From NCBI GenBank assembly GCA_022827945.1, contig JAJEIT010000017.1, positions 1-64,000 of the forward strand: a stretch of DNA of 64,000 bases. The letters are read 5' to 3'. Both the position numbers and the translations under genes were made by a program. The DNA comes from Dehalococcoidia bacterium. GTDB taxonomy: Bacteria > Chloroflexota > Dehalococcoidia > Tepidiformales > Tepidiformaceae. The notes under the pieces were generated by a model. It ran no database searches. It was given only the letters and a program-made list of their open reading frames with translations, and had not been told where the DNA came from. Below, piece after piece: positions 8,233 to 14,899 of this stretch. Position 1 is the first letter of the stretch. Each line of letters opens with the position of its first letter.

Positions 8233-9075
8233 ATGAAGTTCGGAATCACGATGTTCCCCACCGACTACGCGATCGGGCCGGGCGAGCTGGCCCGCGAGGT
8301 GGAAGCTCACGGCTTTGAGTCGCTCTTCTTCCCGGAGCACACGCACATCCCGGCGAGCCGGAAGTCGCCGTGGCCGGGCGGGCCCGACTTGCCAGAGGAG
8401 TACTCGCACACGCTCGACCTGTTCGTTGCGCTGACGGCAGCGGCCGCCGCCACCGAACGGCTCCTGGTCGGGAGCGGCATCTGCCTCGTCATCGAACGCG
8501 ACCCCATCACGCTGGCGAAGGAGGTCGCGAGCCTGGATTACGTTTCCGGGGGCCGGGCTCTGCTGGGGATCGGGGCGGGGTGGAACCTGGAGGAGATGGA
8601 GAACCACGGGACGGATCCGGCGCGTCGCTGGCGGCGGATGCGGGAGACGATCGAGGCGATGAAGGCGATCTGGGCGGACGACGAGGCCGAGTACCACGGC
8701 GAGCTCGTGGACTTCGACCCGATCTGGCAGTGGCCGAAGCCGGTCCGGGACCCCCACCCGCCGGTCATCATCGGCGGCGACGGGCCGACGACGCTGAAGC
8801 GAGTGGCTCGCTACGGCGACGGCTGGATGCCGATCGACGGGCGCAATCGCGAAGACTTCGCCCCCGCGATCGCGGAGCTGAACGACCTCGCGGCCGAGCA
8901 GGGCCGGGGGGCCATGACCGTTTCGCTCTTCGGCGTGGGCGGCGACCCGGCGCGGATCGAGAAGCACGCGAAGGCGGGCGTCGACCGCCTCGTGTTCCTG
9001 GTGCCCCCGGCGCCCGCGGACGTGGTGCTGCCGGCGCTCGAGAAGCGCGCGCGCCTCGCCGAGCAGTTCGCATAG
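8233..9075 (+). CDS. LLM-class F420-dependent oxidoreductase
   Basis: 280 aa, preceded by GAGGAGG. It has the bacterial-luciferase TIM-barrel hallmarks: E-H-T-H-I-P after the first strands, L-L-V-G-S-G-I, GGRALLGIGAGWN, and the C-terminal G-R-Y/A-R-Y-G-D-G-W-M-P motif. TIGR-type members of this subgroup use coenzyme F420 rather than FMN, which is an inference from family. First gene of a plus-strand run: LLM, MaoC-like A, MaoC-like B, MFS, MFS. Eleven bases separate it from the next start. It probably oxidises or reduces a step of the same catabolic route. Confidence 0.88.
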   Translation: MKFGITMFPTDYAIGPGELAREVEAHGFESLFFPEHTHIPASRKSPWPGGPDLPEEYSHTLDLFVALTAAAAATERLLVGSGICLVIERDPITLAKEVASLDYVSGGRALLGIGAGWNLEEMENHGTDPARRWRRMRETIEAMKAIWADDEAEYHGELVDFDPIWQWPKPVRDPHPPVIIGGDGPTTLKRVARYGDGWMPIDGRNREDFAPAIAELNDLAAEQGRGAMTVSLFGVGGDPARIEKHAKAGVDRLVFLVPPAPADVVLPALEKRARLAEQFA

Positions 9076-9085
9076 GAGGCGATCA

Positions 9086-9550
9086 ATGGCCGACATCCAA
9101 CCGCCAGTCGAGGAGATCCGGGCGCTCGTGGGTCACGAGTTCCCGGGAGGCAAGTACACGGTCGCGCACTGGGAGAACTTCCTGCTGACCGAGTGCACGG
9201 GTTCCGAGCCGCTGCCGGACGGCCTCGTGCATCCGGTGGTGCTGTTCCACATGCCGATCCTGGGCGCGAACACCTCCATCGGGGGAATGTTCGCGCTGGG
9301 GCAGGCGGAGTCGGATTTTTCGATCGGTATCGAGAGCTACGACTGGGAGATCGAGCGTCCCCTGCACGAGGACGTGGAGTACACGGTGACGGGCAGGGTC
9401 ACGGAGGCGGACCGGATGGAGGGGCCGCGGCGGAACGACCGTCCGGGTGTCTACGACCGGATCCAGTTCCGCTTCGAGTTGCATGAGCCGGGGGGCGACT
9501 TCGCGGCCAGCTCGACGATCACCTGGACCTATCGGAGGTCGGCGGCATGA
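9086..9550 (+). CDS. MaoC/FAS1-like dehydratase, N-terminal-type hot-dog subunit
   Basis: 154 aa. It starts ten bases after the LLM gene, with GGAGGCG upstream, and overlaps the next start by four bases (ATGA), implying translational coupling. The sequence has the FAS1-DH/MaoC N-terminal style hot-dog fold: G-x-E-F near the start, ARPLHEDVEYT-like strand (here E-R-P-L-H-E-D-V) and a C-terminal T-x-T-W-T-Y. This half usually lacks the catalytic Asp-His and pairs with a MaoC C-terminal-type subunit to hydrate enoyl-CoA. Together with the following gene it forms a heteromeric hydratase (inference). Confidence 0.82.
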   Translation: MADIQPPVEEIRALVGHEFPGGKYTVAHWENFLLTECTGSEPLPDGLVHPVVLFHMPILGANTSIGGMFALGQAESDFSIGIESYDWEIERPLHEDVEYTVTGRVTEADRMEGPRRNDRPGVYDRIQFRFELHEPGGDFAASSTITWTYRRSAA

Positions 9551-9963
9551 ACGTGCAAGTGGGCGACTCGATACCGGACTGGGTGATGGAGAGCGTGCGG
9601 CCCGAGCGGATGCGCACGATGGCCGCCATCCTGCGCGACCCCAACCCCGTGCACTGGGACCGCAAGGCCGTGGCGGCGCTGCCGTTCGGCATCGGCGAGC
9701 GGACGATCAACCAGGGGCCGCTGGGGCTGAGCTACATGCTCAACATGCTGATGGACTGGGCAGGTCCGACGAGCGTGCGGCGGGTCACGGTGCGCTTCCC
9801 CAAGGTGGTGCTGGATGGCGACCACGTAACGGCCGGCGGCCGGGTAACCGCCATCCGGGAGGAGGACGGCGTACGCCTAGCGGACTGCGACATCTGGCTG
9901 TCGCGGGAGGGCGAGTCGCCGAGCCTCGAGGGCACGGCCACGGTGGCGCTCCCGGAGAGCTAG
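9547..9963 (+). CDS. MaoC-like acyl dehydratase, catalytic-type subunit
   Basis: 138 aa, coupled to the upstream subunit through an ATGA overlap. The hydratase-2 motif region reads R-D-P-N-P-V-H-W-D at about 33-41, giving the Asp and His of the R-specific enoyl-CoA hydratase dyad; a Q-G-P-L-G-L-S segment follows where QG-hydratase members carry their Gly-rich turn. It would hydrate a trans-2-enoyl-CoA in the cytoplasm as partner of the preceding protein. The stop at 9963 is 26 bases from the putative CTG start of the MFS gene. Confidence 0.85.
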   Translation: MNVQVGDSIPDWVMESVRPERMRTMAAILRDPNPVHWDRKAVAALPFGIGERTINQGPLGLSYMLNMLMDWAGPTSVRRVTVRFPKVVLDGDHVTAGGRVTAIREEDGVRLADCDIWLSREGESPSLEGTATVALPES

Positions 9964-9988
9964 CGGACTGCTCGCGGACGTTTCACCA

Positions 9989-11305
9989 CTGGGCCGTTAC
10001 TGGCGGCGGGCGCGTCGCGCCTACTACGGCTGGTGGGTGCTGGCGGCCTCGGTGGTCTCGGTGGCGCTGGCGGCAGGGCTCTCGTTCTGGTCGTTCGGGC
10101 TCTACATCGACCCGCTTGAGCAGGAGTTCGGGTGGTCGCGGTGGGAAGTCTCGGGCGGCTTCTCGATCGCGCTGCTGGTGGGCGCCCTCGCATCGCCGCT
10201 CATCGGACGGGGGGTCGACCGTTACGGGCCGCGCCGGGTCGTCATCCTCGGGGCGGTGCTGACGGCGGGGAGCTTCCTGCTGCTGGCGACGACCAGCTCT
10301 CTCTGGCAGTGGTTCCTCTATCAGTCCATCGCGGCGGTCTTCCGCAACATGATGTTCTTCATCCCGTTCCAGACGCTGGTCTCGCGCTGGTTCGACCGGA
10401 AGCGGGGGCTGGCCGTGGGCATCCTGGGGACGGGCTTCTCCATGGGCGGGTTCATCGTGGTGCCGATCCTGCAGGCCGTGATCAACGCGGTGCAGTGGGA
10501 GGGCTCGTTCGTCGTCTCGGCGATCGTGACGGTGGCGGTGGTCGCGCCGCTCGCACTCCTGCTCATCCGGGACCAGCCCGCGGACAAGGGGCTGCAGCCG
10601 GACGGGGACGCACAGCCCGAAGGAGAACCGCCGAGACCCGTGGTCCTGACCGGGCTGACGGACCGGCAGGCGCTGCGGACCCCGCTCTTCTGGGTGATCG
10701 CCATCGCCCTGATGGTGTTCTTCTTCGGAATGTTCGGGTGGACCGCGCACGCGGTGCCGTACTACGAGTCGGTGGGGTACTCGAAGTGGTGGGCGGCGCA
10801 GTTGCTCGCGATCGCGGCGGGCAGCGGCATCATCACGCGGCTGGTGTTCGGCTACGTGGCCGACCGCATCTCGCGGATCGAGGTGGCGGCAATGGCGCTC
10901 TGCGCCTGCCTGACGCTGTCGATGGTGGTGCTGCTCGTGACCGGCGGCAGCGTGACGGGCGTCGTGTTCTTCCTCGTGTTCTGGTTCGTCGGCTCAAGCG
11001 GCGGACCCATGATCGAGCCCCTCCTGACGGCGCGCACTTTCGGCATGGCGTACTTCGCCTCGATCCTGGGGGCGATCGCCATCGTCTCGCAGAGCGGCCA
11101 AATCGTGAGCCCCATCATCGCAGGGGCGATCTTCGACGCGACCGGCGAGTACGACTGGGCGCTGGTGATGTTCGCGTGCTCGATGGGGCTGTCGCTCCTG
11201 CTGTACTGGCTGGCGTGGAAGCTGCCGCGCCCTGAGCTTCCCGTCGTTACCGTCGTGACGAGCGCTGAGGCGGGCGGGGAGGCCGGGCGGACAGCAGAGG
11301 CATAA
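9989..11305 (+). CDS. MFS transporter (monocarboxylate/oxalate-formate type), probable CTG start
   Basis: 438 aa from the CTG at 9989. Twelve hydrophobic segments; family features include R-P-Y-G-P-R-R between TM2 and TM3 (here D-R-Y-G-P-R-R) and W-F-D-R-K-R-G-L-A. No ATG/GTG/TTG occurs in frame until a GTG at 10037, which would remove the conserved YYGWW and part of TM1. The CTG aligns exactly with the ATG of the tandem paralogue: both encode G-x-Y-W-R-R next. Substrate is likely a small carboxylate or aromatic acid. Start assignment is inference from the paralogue; no good Shine-Dalgarno is seen. Confidence 0.85.
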   Translation: MGRYWRRARRAYYGWWVLAASVVSVALAAGLSFWSFGLYIDPLEQEFGWSRWEVSGGFSIALLVGALASPLIGRGVDRYGPRRVVILGAVLTAGSFLLLATTSSLWQWFLYQSIAAVFRNMMFFIPFQTLVSRWFDRKRGLAVGILGTGFSMGGFIVVPILQAVINAVQWEGSFVVSAIVTVAVVAPLALLLIRDQPADKGLQPDGDAQPEGEPPRPVVLTGLTDRQALRTPLFWVIAIALMVFFFGMFGWTAHAVPYYESVGYSKWWAAQLLAIAAGSGIITRLVFGYVADRISRIEVAAMALCACLTLSMVVLLVTGGSVTGVVFFLVFWFVGSSGGPMIEPLLTARTFGMAYFASILGAIAIVSQSGQIVSPIIAGAIFDATGEYDWALVMFACSMGLSLLLYWLAWKLPRPELPVVTVVTSAEAGGEAGRTAEA

Positions 11306-11318
11306 GGGGACAGACACC

Positions 11319-11324
11319 TAGAAT
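11319..11324 (+). promoter_or_regulatory. -10 box TAGAAT, probable leaderless promoter
   Basis: TAGAAT ends seven bases before the ATG of the second MFS gene, with no Shine-Dalgarno between, so this gene probably has its own leaderless transcript despite lying behind its paralogue. Confidence 0.45.
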
Positions 11325-11331
11325 CCCTCGG

Positions 11332-12591
11332 ATGGGCCAGTACTGGCGGCGGCTGCGGAATGCCTACTACGGCTGGTGGATGCTCGCCGCGTCCGTGGTG
11401 GCGGTGGCGCTGGCGGCGGGCATCTCGTTCTGGTCGTTCGGTCTTTATGTTGACCCGTTGGAGAGCGAGTTCGGGTGGTCGCGGGCGGAGGTCTCGGGAG
11501 GTTTCTCGGTCGGGTTCCTCGCGAGCGCCCTCGCGGCGCCGCTTATCGGGTGGTGGATCGACCGGTACGGCCCGCGACGGGTCATCCTCATCGGGGCTTT
11601 GCTGACAGCCGCGAGCTACGTGCTCCTGGCCGCGACGAGCGAGCTCTGGCAGTGGTTCGTGTACCAGTCCATCAACGCCGTGTTCCGCCAGATGATGTTC
11701 TTCATTCCGTTCCAGGCGCTCATCTCGCGCTGGTTCGACCGGCGGCGAGGGCTAGCAGTGGGGCTCCTGGGGACGGGGTTCTCGATCGGCGGATTCGCCG
11801 TCGTCCCCATCATGCGGATCGTGATCGAGGCGGTGCAGTGGGAGGGGTCGTTCATCGTGGCGGGCATCGTGACCGTGGCGGTGTTCGTGCCGGTCTCCCT
11901 CCTCCTGGTGCGCGATGACCCCTCGGATGTGGGAGCGGAGGTGGACGGTGACGCAACACCCGCCGATCGCCCGGCGGCGCCACGCGTGCTCACGGGGGTG
12001 ACGGTGCGGGAGGCGCTGCGAACACCACTCTTCTGGGTGGTCTCGGGAGCTCTGACGGCCTTCTTCTTCGGAATGATCAGCTGGATGGTTCACGGCATCC
12101 CCTACTACGAATCGGTGGGCTACTCGACCGAGCGGGCGGCGCTGCTCTTCTCGATCCAGGCAGGAGGCGGTGTGGTGGCGCGCCTGACGTTCGGCTACCT
12201 CGCGGACCGTATCCCCCGCATGGAAGCGGCGGCGGTGGTGGTGGCCATGTTCCTTGCGGGGGCGTTCGCGACGCTGCTGCTTACGGACGGGAGCGTCATC
12301 GGGATCGCCGTCTTCCTCGTGTTCTTCGTCGTGGGATCGAGCGGGGGGCCGATGATCGAACCGCTGCTGCTAACGCGTTCGTTCGGGCTGGCATCCTTCG
12401 GGGCGTTGCTCGGAATCATCCAGGTCATCTCTGTCCTGCACCTGGCGAGCCCGATCATCTCGGGGGCGATCTTCGACGCGACCGGTAACTACGACTGGGC
12501 GCTGGTGATGCTGATGGGCGCGATGGGGCTGTCGGTAGCGTTGTTCTGGGTGGCGTGGCGGCTGCCGCGGCCGCAGTACAGCGCGGGCTAG
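11332..12591 (+). CDS. MFS transporter, tandem paralogue
   Basis: 419 aa, twelve hydrophobic segments. It matches the preceding carrier almost throughout, including the N-terminal G-x-Y-W-R-R...Y-Y-G-W-W, the D-R-Y-G-P-R-R loop, W-F-D-R-R-R-G-L-A, and the C-terminal A-I-F-D-A-T-G-x-Y-D-W-A-L. This is a recent-looking tandem duplication with divergent central loop (about 200-225). Substrate unknown; two carriers with related but different loops could serve related substrates. Its stop overlaps the stop of the convergent selenoprotein gene by three bases. Confidence 0.9.
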   Translation: MGQYWRRLRNAYYGWWMLAASVVAVALAAGISFWSFGLYVDPLESEFGWSRAEVSGGFSVGFLASALAAPLIGWWIDRYGPRRVILIGALLTAASYVLLAATSELWQWFVYQSINAVFRQMMFFIPFQALISRWFDRRRGLAVGLLGTGFSIGGFAVVPIMRIVIEAVQWEGSFIVAGIVTVAVFVPVSLLLVRDDPSDVGAEVDGDATPADRPAAPRVLTGVTVREALRTPLFWVVSGALTAFFFGMISWMVHGIPYYESVGYSTERAALLFSIQAGGGVVARLTFGYLADRIPRMEAAAVVVAMFLAGAFATLLLTDGSVIGIAVFLVFFVVGSSGGPMIEPLLLTRSFGLASFGALLGIIQVISVLHLASPIISGAIFDATGNYDWALVMLMGAMGLSVALFWVAWRLPRPQYSAG

Positions 12592-13151
12592 CGGGTGGGC
12601 TGCTCGGAGGGCACGAAGGGAGCCAGCATTGTCGGGCCCCAGACGACCGCGCCGCCGTCGTCGAAATCGAAGAGGCTGAGGCGGTCGGCGTCGATGGGGT
12701 CGTCGGTGCCGAGGGCGACGGGGAGCTTCTGGGTGCTCCACTTCGACATGTCGAGCATGAGCTCGACGATCTGGGCCTCGGTGAAGTGCGCCTGGACCTG
12801 CTCGCGGAGCTCATCGCTGATGGCGCCGGGGGCGGTCACGAAGGCGTCGGTGAGGCGAAGCGCGACCTTCTGGTGCTCGGGCAGGTCGCTGTCCTCGTAG
12901 TAGTCGATCTTGGCGGCCATGTCCTCGTCGAGGCCTGCATCCCGGGCAACGCCCAGGCGGAGGGACATTCAGGTGAAGCACTGGTGCTGGCGTGCGCAAC
13001 GCAGCCGCACCAATTCGGTGGTGACGGGGTCGAGGCCGCTGAGTCGCACGACGGCGTCCTGGTAGGCGCCGATGGCGGCGCCCAGTCCGGGGGCGACGGG
13101 GGCGGTGGGGCCGGCGGGTTCGGGCAGGCGGCGCTCACGTACGGAAGTCAT
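12588..13151 (-). CDS. CMD/AhpD-like protein with in-frame TGA (probable selenocysteine, CxxU)
   Basis: 187 aa if the TGA at 12971-12969 is read as Sec61. ATG at 13151 has GAGGAG eight bases upstream and overlaps the stop of the preceding gene (ATGA). Before the TGA the sequence reads L-R-C-A-R-Q-H-Q-C58-F-T; after it, M-S-L-R-L-G-V-A-R-D-A-G. In the carboxymuconolactone-decarboxylase/AhpD family this is where the CxxC redox pair lies, so the frame gives C58-F-T-U61. A perfect 7-bp hairpin with a GUU loop lies 12-28 bases behind the TGA, the place of a bacterial SECIS. Otherwise the gene would be split into two fragments of one domain. It likely acts as a thiol/selenol peroxidase or reductase. 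Sec machinery is not in the window. Confidence 0.8.
12941..12957 (-). promoter_or_regulatory. Candidate bacterial SECIS hairpin
   Basis: On the coding strand CCTGGGC-GTT-GCCCGGG forms seven pairs (one G-U) closing a GUU loop. The loop starts 19 bases after the in-frame TGA, within the spacing used by SelB-dependent bacterial SECIS elements, and has G followed by U at the loop start. Confidence 0.65.
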
Positions 13152-13621
13152 GGGGTCTTCTCCTCGGGCGCGAGGACCGTTCGCAGGCCGAGCGCCAGAC
13201 GCTGGTGTTGATCGAGGGCAAGGAGGGCGCTGACGAACGCCTGCACCTCTCCGGGGCTGAAGTGCTCCAGCAGGGCGTCGATATCGCCCTGGGTGACGCC
13301 GGCGACATCGCCCACGAACTGCTCGGTGAAGGCGAGGCAGGCGCGCTCGCGGTCGCTGAAGAGGGGCGAGTCGGGCCAACCGGCGATGGCGGCGGCCTTC
13401 TCGGGGGCGACAGGAGCGCCGGGGGCGGGGCGGGCGGCCTCGCGGTCGTCGGCCTGGAGGCCGGCGATGCGGAGGCGGCAGAGCTCAAGGACCTCGGGAT
13501 CGAGGGCCCGCCAGAGCTCCCCGTGGAGGTTCGTGATGACGTCGCGGACCTCGGGGGCGAAACGCGCGAGGCGTTCGTCGAGGTCGGCGGCGAGGAGGCC
13601 GGGTTGGGCGGTGTCCGCCAT
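13148..13621 (-). CDS. CMD/AhpD-like protein without redox cysteines
   Basis: 157 aa. It has the carboxymuconolactone-decarboxylase/AhpD-like helical fold, visible in L-E-L-C-R-L-R-I-A-G-L and F-T-E-Q-F-V-G-D-V. At the position where its downstream partner has CxxU it reads A-G-L-Q-A-D-D, so it lacks the redox pair. The two genes overlap by four bases (ATGA), suggesting a two-subunit or heterodimeric enzyme in which only the second carries the Sec/Cys site. The start has TACCGT ending six bases upstream and no Shine-Dalgarno, so it is probably leaderless. Confidence 0.82.
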   Translation of the reverse strand: MADTAQPGLLAADLDERLARFAPEVRDVITNLHGELWRALDPEVLELCRLRIAGLQADDREAARPAPGAPVAPEKAAAIAGWPDSPLFSDRERACLAFTEQFVGDVAGVTQGDIDALLEHFSPGEVQAFVSALLALDQHQRLALGLRTVLAPEEKTP

Positions 13622-13627
13622 AGGGGG

Positions 13628-13633
13628 ACGGTA
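13628..13633 (-). promoter_or_regulatory. -10 box TACCGT, probable leaderless promoter
   Basis: TACCGT ends six bases before the ATG at 13621. It is divergent from a second box at 13678-13683 serving the opposite strand. Confidence 0.4.
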
Positions 13634-13677
13634 CGAAGGCGAGGGAGGCGCGTCAATGCCCCCACGGACGCTCCCGG

Positions 13678-13683
13678 TAGGAT
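13678..13683 (+). promoter_or_regulatory. -10 box TAGGAT, probable leaderless promoter
   Basis: TAGGAT ends six bases before the ATG at 13690, with no Shine-Dalgarno between. Confidence 0.45.
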
Positions 13684-13689
13684 GTGCCC

Positions 13690-14238
13690 ATGCCGGAGAA
13701 CGAACGGATTCCCGCGCCGCTCATCGTGGAGGCGCTGAAGGCGGCGTTCCGGGGGCAGCGGTCGGCCCCGGCGAAGGACGGCGAGCCCCTGGGCTGGGTG
13801 CTCTCCGTGCCGGATACGCACCAGCGCAGCATCATCGCGGAGCTGGAGGGCGACGACGAGCTGCGGCTGCTGACCTGCTCGACCGAGGACGAAGCGAACG
13901 CGATCGCGGCGGGGCTCTACATCGGCGGGGCGGAAGTGGCGATAATGATCCAGCACGCGGGGCTGTATGCCTCCGTGAACACGCTCCGTGGCGTGGGGCT
14001 GGACGGGGGGGTGCCCCTGTTCGCGCTGGTGGGCCTGCTGAGCCGCGAGCCGGAGTTGGAACCGAAGGACTCGCCGCGCTCGATGGTGCGGTTCGCGGGA
14101 CCGCTCATGGATACCTTCGAAGTCCCGCACGCGCTGCTGGAGACGCGGGACGATCTCGGCCTGATCCCCGAGTACTACGCGCTCAGCCGGGAGAGGTCGG
14201 GGCCCGCGGTCGTGTTCGTGGGGCGGGAGACGGCCTGA
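13690..14238 (+). CDS. Thiamine-diphosphate decarboxylase, PYR (alpha) subunit
   Basis: 182 aa. It corresponds to the N-terminal pyrimidine-binding half of sulfopyruvate/phosphonopyruvate-type decarboxylases: the activating glutamate lies in C-S-T-E-D-E-A-N-A-I-A-A-G, followed by Q-H-A-G-L-Y-A-S-V-N-T-L and a G-L-L-S-R-E segment. It is encoded separately from its PP-binding partner, which starts one base before this stop (TGATG), so they are coupled. Substrate among alpha-keto acids is unknown; sulfopyruvate decarboxylase is the nearest split relative I recall. A GTG at 13684 is an alternative start; the TAGGAT box favours 13690. Confidence 0.86.
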   Translation: MPENERIPAPLIVEALKAAFRGQRSAPAKDGEPLGWVLSVPDTHQRSIIAELEGDDELRLLTCSTEDEANAIAAGLYIGGAEVAIMIQHAGLYASVNTLRGVGLDGGVPLFALVGLLSREPELEPKDSPRSMVRFAGPLMDTFEVPHALLETRDDLGLIPEYYALSRERSGPAVVFVGRETA

Positions 14239-14807
14239 TGCGACCCGAGGATGTGCTGCGGGCGATCAACGAGGCGCGGGGGGATGCGCTCGTCGTGCCG
14301 ACGATGACGGCGGTGCCTGCGTGGCGCACGATCGCGCCGGAGGCACCGAGCGTGGCCTGCGTCGGCTTCATGGGCGGGGCGTCGTCGCTGGGGTTGGGGC
14401 TGGCGCTGGCGCAACCGGAGCGGCGGGTGGTGGTGCTCGACGGGGACGGATCGCTGCTGATGCAGCTCGGCTCGCTGGCGACGGTGGCAGGGGCGGCGCC
14501 GGCGAACTACACGCACGTGCCGTTCGCGAACGGGGTCTACCAGACGTCGGGGAGCCAGGGAATCCCGGCCTCGGGGTCAGTCGACTTCGCGGGGATGGCA
14601 GAGGCGGCGGGGTACGCGTTCACGACGCGCATTGAGACGCTGGAGGAGCTGCGCATCCGCTTGCCGGAGCTGCTCAGCGTTCAGGGGCCGGTACTGGTGG
14701 AGCTGGCGGTGGAGGAGGCGGAGCTGACGCCCATGACCGCGCCCGGCGGGGATCCGCTGCGGGTGCAGGTGAATCGGCTGCGGGAACGGCTCGCGAGCGG
14801 GGAGTGA
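14238..14807 (+). CDS. Thiamine-diphosphate decarboxylase, PP (beta) subunit
   Basis: 189 aa, start overlaps the upstream stop by one base. The ThDP/Mg signature is V-L-D-G-D-G-S-L-L-M-Q-L-G-S-L, followed by F-A-N-G-V-Y-Q-T-S-G-S-Q, matching the GDG...N motif with its usual spacing. This subunit binds the diphosphate while the preceding one supplies the catalytic glutamate. It would decarboxylate an alpha-keto acid. Neighbouring CMD-like genes (divergent) and MFS carriers suggest an acid-catabolism locus; the link is inference. Confidence 0.88.
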   Translation: MRPEDVLRAINEARGDALVVPTMTAVPAWRTIAPEAPSVACVGFMGGASSLGLGLALAQPERRVVVLDGDGSLLMQLGSLATVAGAAPANYTHVPFANGVYQTSGSQGIPASGSVDFAGMAEAAGYAFTTRIETLEELRIRLPELLSVQGPVLVELAVEEAELTPMTAPGGDPLRVQVNRLRERLASGE

Positions 14808-14899
14808 CACCCGGTTAGCAGGCTCACCGTTTGACAGGGAATGGGCCCGTAGGGTGGTACCTCGTATCGTTTTCCGAGAGCACTTCCGGAGAGAGCACC

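Noticed and set aside
12588-12968. Separate 126-aa gene starting at the ATG directly after the TGA
   Set aside because: It would be half a CMD domain without ribosome site; reading through TGA as Sec explains both halves. It remains possible if Sec genes are missing.
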